Below are positions 6,009-7,917 of a stretch of DNA of 7,917 nt, one piece after another. The notes beneath the pieces were generated by a model, which searched no databases, was not told the DNA's origin, and saw only the letters and a program-made list of their open reading frames with translations. Made by a program: the position numbers and the translations under genes. Numbering within the stretch: position 1 is the first letter of the stretch; each line of letters starts with the position of its first letter. The DNA is taken from positions 1 to 7,917 of the forward strand of contig PKQY01000063.1 in the NCBI GenBank assembly GCA_017577895.1. The letters are read 5' to 3'. This DNA is from Bacillota bacterium. Its GTDB lineage: Bacteria > Bacillota > Bacilli > ZCTH02-B2.

Positions 6009-6931
6009 AAAAAAAGGTCGCAGGGGCATTGATTTTCGTTTTCGTCTTGCTGTACCCCCTCGTCGTATCCAACGTCTATTACCAACGCATCGGTGTGATT
6101 TCCTGCATCTTTGCGATATTGGCCACCAGCCTGGGGCTTTTGGTCGGACAGGTTCGTCTGGTCTCCGCGGGTCATGCCGCTTTTTTCGGTATCGGCGCAT
6201 ATACTTCGGCATTGTTGACCACGAAGGCGTCCTTGCCGTTTCTCGTCGGCTTTGCCGCTGCCATCGTGATGTCCGCCGCCATCGGATTTCTGTTTGCGAT
6301 CCCGGTGCTTCGTTTGAAAGGCCATTATCTCTCCATGGCGACGCTGGCCTTCGGCATCGTGGTCCAGATGGTGATGTTGAACTGGGAAAGCGTCACGAAC
6401 GGGCCCAACGGCATTCCGGGCATTCCGTACGTTTCGTTTTTTTCCGTCCAACTGGATACGGACGTGAAGATGTATTATTTTACGCTGATGCTGTTGCTCC
6501 TTATTTTGTGGGGGTTGTCGCGGATATACCGTTCCCCCTTCGGGCGAACGTTGAACATGATTCGCGAAGATGAAATTGCGGCGGCCACCCTCGGCGTCCA
6601 TGTGGTCCGGTTCAAGGTGACCGCTTTTACGATTTCGGCCGGGCTGGCGGGACTGGCCGGCAGCCTGTTTGCCCACTACATGTCGTACATCAATTATGAC
6701 ACCTTCAGTCCGATGGAGTCGTTCATGATTTTGGCCATGGTGGTCGTCGGAGGAATGCATACGTTGTTCGGGCCGGTTCTGGGCGCGGTGCTGTTGTCTT
6801 CGATCCCCGAACTGTTGCGGGAGTTTTCCGATTACCGGATGTTGATATACGGTGTCGTGCTCGTGATCATTCTTTTATTCCGGCCCCAGGGCATCCTTGG
6901 CAAAAGCCGAACCACTTTCAATTCACATTGA
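6005..6931 (+). CDS. livM: LivM-type permease subunit of branched-chain-type ABC importer
   Basis: A 308-residue polytopic membrane protein, the second channel subunit. Recognised by GHAAFFGIGAYTSALL near residue 60, RLKGHYLSMATLAFG in the middle, REDEIAAATLGV, and the ATPase-coupling segment VVGGMHTLFGPVLGA (EAA-like). It ends with FRPQGILGKS, like LivH. The ATG overlaps the livH stop (ATGA), with GGAGGAG at 5993-5999 as ribosome site inside livH. A longer open frame upstream in the same phase (from 5468) is livH read out of frame and is not part of the protein. Confidence 0.95.
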   Translation: MKKKVAGALIFVFVLLYPLVVSNVYYQRIGVISCIFAILATSLGLLVGQVRLVSAGHAAFFGIGAYTSALLTTKASLPFLVGFAAAIVMSAAIGFLFAIPVLRLKGHYLSMATLAFGIVVQMVMLNWESVTNGPNGIPGIPYVSFFSVQLDTDVKMYYFTLMLLLLILWGLSRIYRSPFGRTLNMIREDEIAAATLGVHVVRFKVTAFTISAGLAGLAGSLFAHYMSYINYDTFSPMESFMILAMVVVGGMHTLFGPVLGAVLLSSIPELLREFSDYRMLIYGVVLVIILLFRPQGILGKSRTTFNSH

Positions 6932-6949
6932 TGGGGCGGGAGAACAACG

Positions 6950-7726
6950 ATGGATCCGGTGATCATGAAGACGGAGCGTTTGTGCAAGTATTACGGCGGA
7001 GTCCGGGCGGTGGACAACGTCACCCTCGAGATTGGGGAAAGGAAATTGGTCGGGTTGATCGGGCCCAACGGTGCGGGGAAATCGACCTTGTTTAACCTGC
7101 TGACCGGAGCCGTCAAGCCGACCGGCGGCAAGATTGAGATCGCCGGAGAGGACGTGACGGGAAAACGGCCCGATGAGTTTGCCCGCCGAGGGGTGGCGAG
7201 GACCTTCCAAAACTTGCGCCTGTTCAAGGGGTTGTCCGTTTGGGAGAACGTGTTGGCGGGGTTTCATCAAAAGTCCGACGTGAGCTTGTGGCACGCCATC
7301 TTCGGCGCCCGCGCCCTGCGCGAAAGGGAACGGGAAATCCGGGAAAAAGCCGAACATCTGCTTCACACCTTCGGTCTGTACGAAAAGCGGCACGCCCCGG
7401 CGACGGCCCTGTCTTACGGCGAACGGCGCCGGTTGGAAATCGTCCGGGCCATGGCGGCCGGCCCGCGGGTATTGTTTCTCGACGAGCCGGCGGCGGGGAT
7501 GAACCCGTACGAAGGACAGCAACTGGTGCAGCTCATCCGGCAGATGTGGGAAGATTTCCGACTGACGGTGGTGCTGATCGAACACGACATGGACGTGGTC
7601 ATGAATTTGTGCCAAGAAATATTCGTGCTGGACTACGGGAAGCTGATCTTCCGGGGGACACCGGCGGAAGTCAGGGAGAGCAGCGTCGTCCGGGAGGCGT
7701 ACCTCGGAGGTGATTTCGATGCTTGA
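6950..7726 (+). CDS. livG: LivG-type ATPase subunit of branched-chain-type ABC importer
   Basis: A 258-residue cytoplasmic ABC ATPase powering import. Complete motif set: Walker A GPNGAGKST (38-46), Q-loop Gln87 in TFQNLRLF, the ABC signature LSYGE (154-158), Walker B VLFLDEP (174-180) and the switch His212 in LIEHDMDVV. The insertion between Q-loop and signature with the RALREREREIREKA helix (121-134) and the C-terminal YLGGDFDA are typical of LivG. The start at ATG 6950 has GGGAG (6938-6942) 7 nt upstream, 18 bp after livM. All catalytic residues are present. Confidence 0.96.
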   Translation: MDPVIMKTERLCKYYGGVRAVDNVTLEIGERKLVGLIGPNGAGKSTLFNLLTGAVKPTGGKIEIAGEDVTGKRPDEFARRGVARTFQNLRLFKGLSVWENVLAGFHQKSDVSLWHAIFGARALREREREIREKAEHLLHTFGLYEKRHAPATALSYGERRRLEIVRAMAAGPRVLFLDEPAAGMNPYEGQQLVQLIRQMWEDFRLTVVLIEHDMDVVMNLCQEIFVLDYGKLIFRGTPAEVRESSVVREAYLGGDFDA

Positions 7727-7917
7727 GCTGCAGGATCTGTGGATCGCCTACGATTCCGGGGATGTGGTGCGCGGGGTCAACCTGAAGGTGGCCGAAGGGG
7801 AGATCGTGGGCCTCATCGGGGCCAACGGGGCCGGGAAAACGACCATCATGAACAGCATTTCCGGCCTGGTTCCGGTCAAGAAAGGGAAAATTTTGTTCAA
7901 GGGACAGGATATTACCG
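7719..7917 (+). CDS. livF: LivF-type ATPase subunit, cut by the window end
   Basis: The first 66 residues of the second ABC ATPase; the rest lies beyond the window. It opens with MLELQDLWIAYDSGDVVRGV, the usual LivF start, and has Walker A GANGAGKTT (34-42); the GAN wording in place of GPN is typical of LivF rather than LivG. The gene overlaps the end of livG by 8 bp. Its ribosome site GGAGGTGAT (7706-7714) is nearly a full complement to the 16S 3' end, placed inside livG codons, so expression is coupled to but not wholly dependent on livG. No defect is visible in the part present. Confidence 0.95.
   Translation, partial: MLELQDLWIAYDSGDVVRGVNLKVAEGEIVGLIGANGAGKTTIMNSISGLVPVKKGKILFKGQDIT

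Overview
The window looks like chromosomal DNA from a moderately G+C-rich member of the Bacillota, most likely a Bacillales thermophile or relative. The reasons are strong GGAGG-type ribosome sites before most genes, a DUF2621 membrane protein (a family I know from Bacillales), and tightly packed operons. The genus cannot be fixed from the sequence.

Layout. Positions 1-282 hold a short reading-frame tail of unknown origin and an A-rich spacer with an 11-bp direct repeat. Then come a small membrane-anchored DUF2621 protein (283-711) and sfsA (788-1483), both on the + strand. An intrinsic terminator at 1508-1542 follows; its stem is partly made of the last codons of the converging acyl-CoA dehydrogenase gene. 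That dehydrogenase (1522-2667, - strand) is of the long-chain (ACADL-like) type, with the catalytic glutamate in the LQQERL segment. Upstream of it lie two TetR-type palindromes (2693-2706 and 2725-2738), in a control region shared with a divergent + strand operon.

The + strand operon reads: remnant of an acyl-CoA synthetase (2744-3430, C-terminal half only), PaaI-like hotdog thioesterase (3438-3845), then a complete Liv-type ABC importer: substrate-binding lipoprotein (3876-5039), permeases LivH (5127-6008) and LivM (6005-6931), ATPase LivG (6950-7726) and the start of LivF (7719 to the window edge). Gaps are short or negative throughout, so the genes are probably co-transcribed.

How it works together (inference). 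The set fits a module for uptake and CoA-dependent breakdown of a carboxylic acid: the importer brings the acid in, a ligase activates it to the CoA ester, the dehydrogenase carries out the first oxidation, and the thioesterase releases stalled CoA esters. A TetR-family repressor sensing an acyl-CoA probably controls both directions. In the binding protein, the position where the leucine-binding protein uses a glutamate to hold the ligand's ammonium group appears to be alanine, which supports a ligand other than an amino acid. The oddest point is that the ligase has lost its N-terminal domain while every gene after it is intact. I see no RNA genes, CRISPR array or complete mobile element, and no evidence for a wholly new system.
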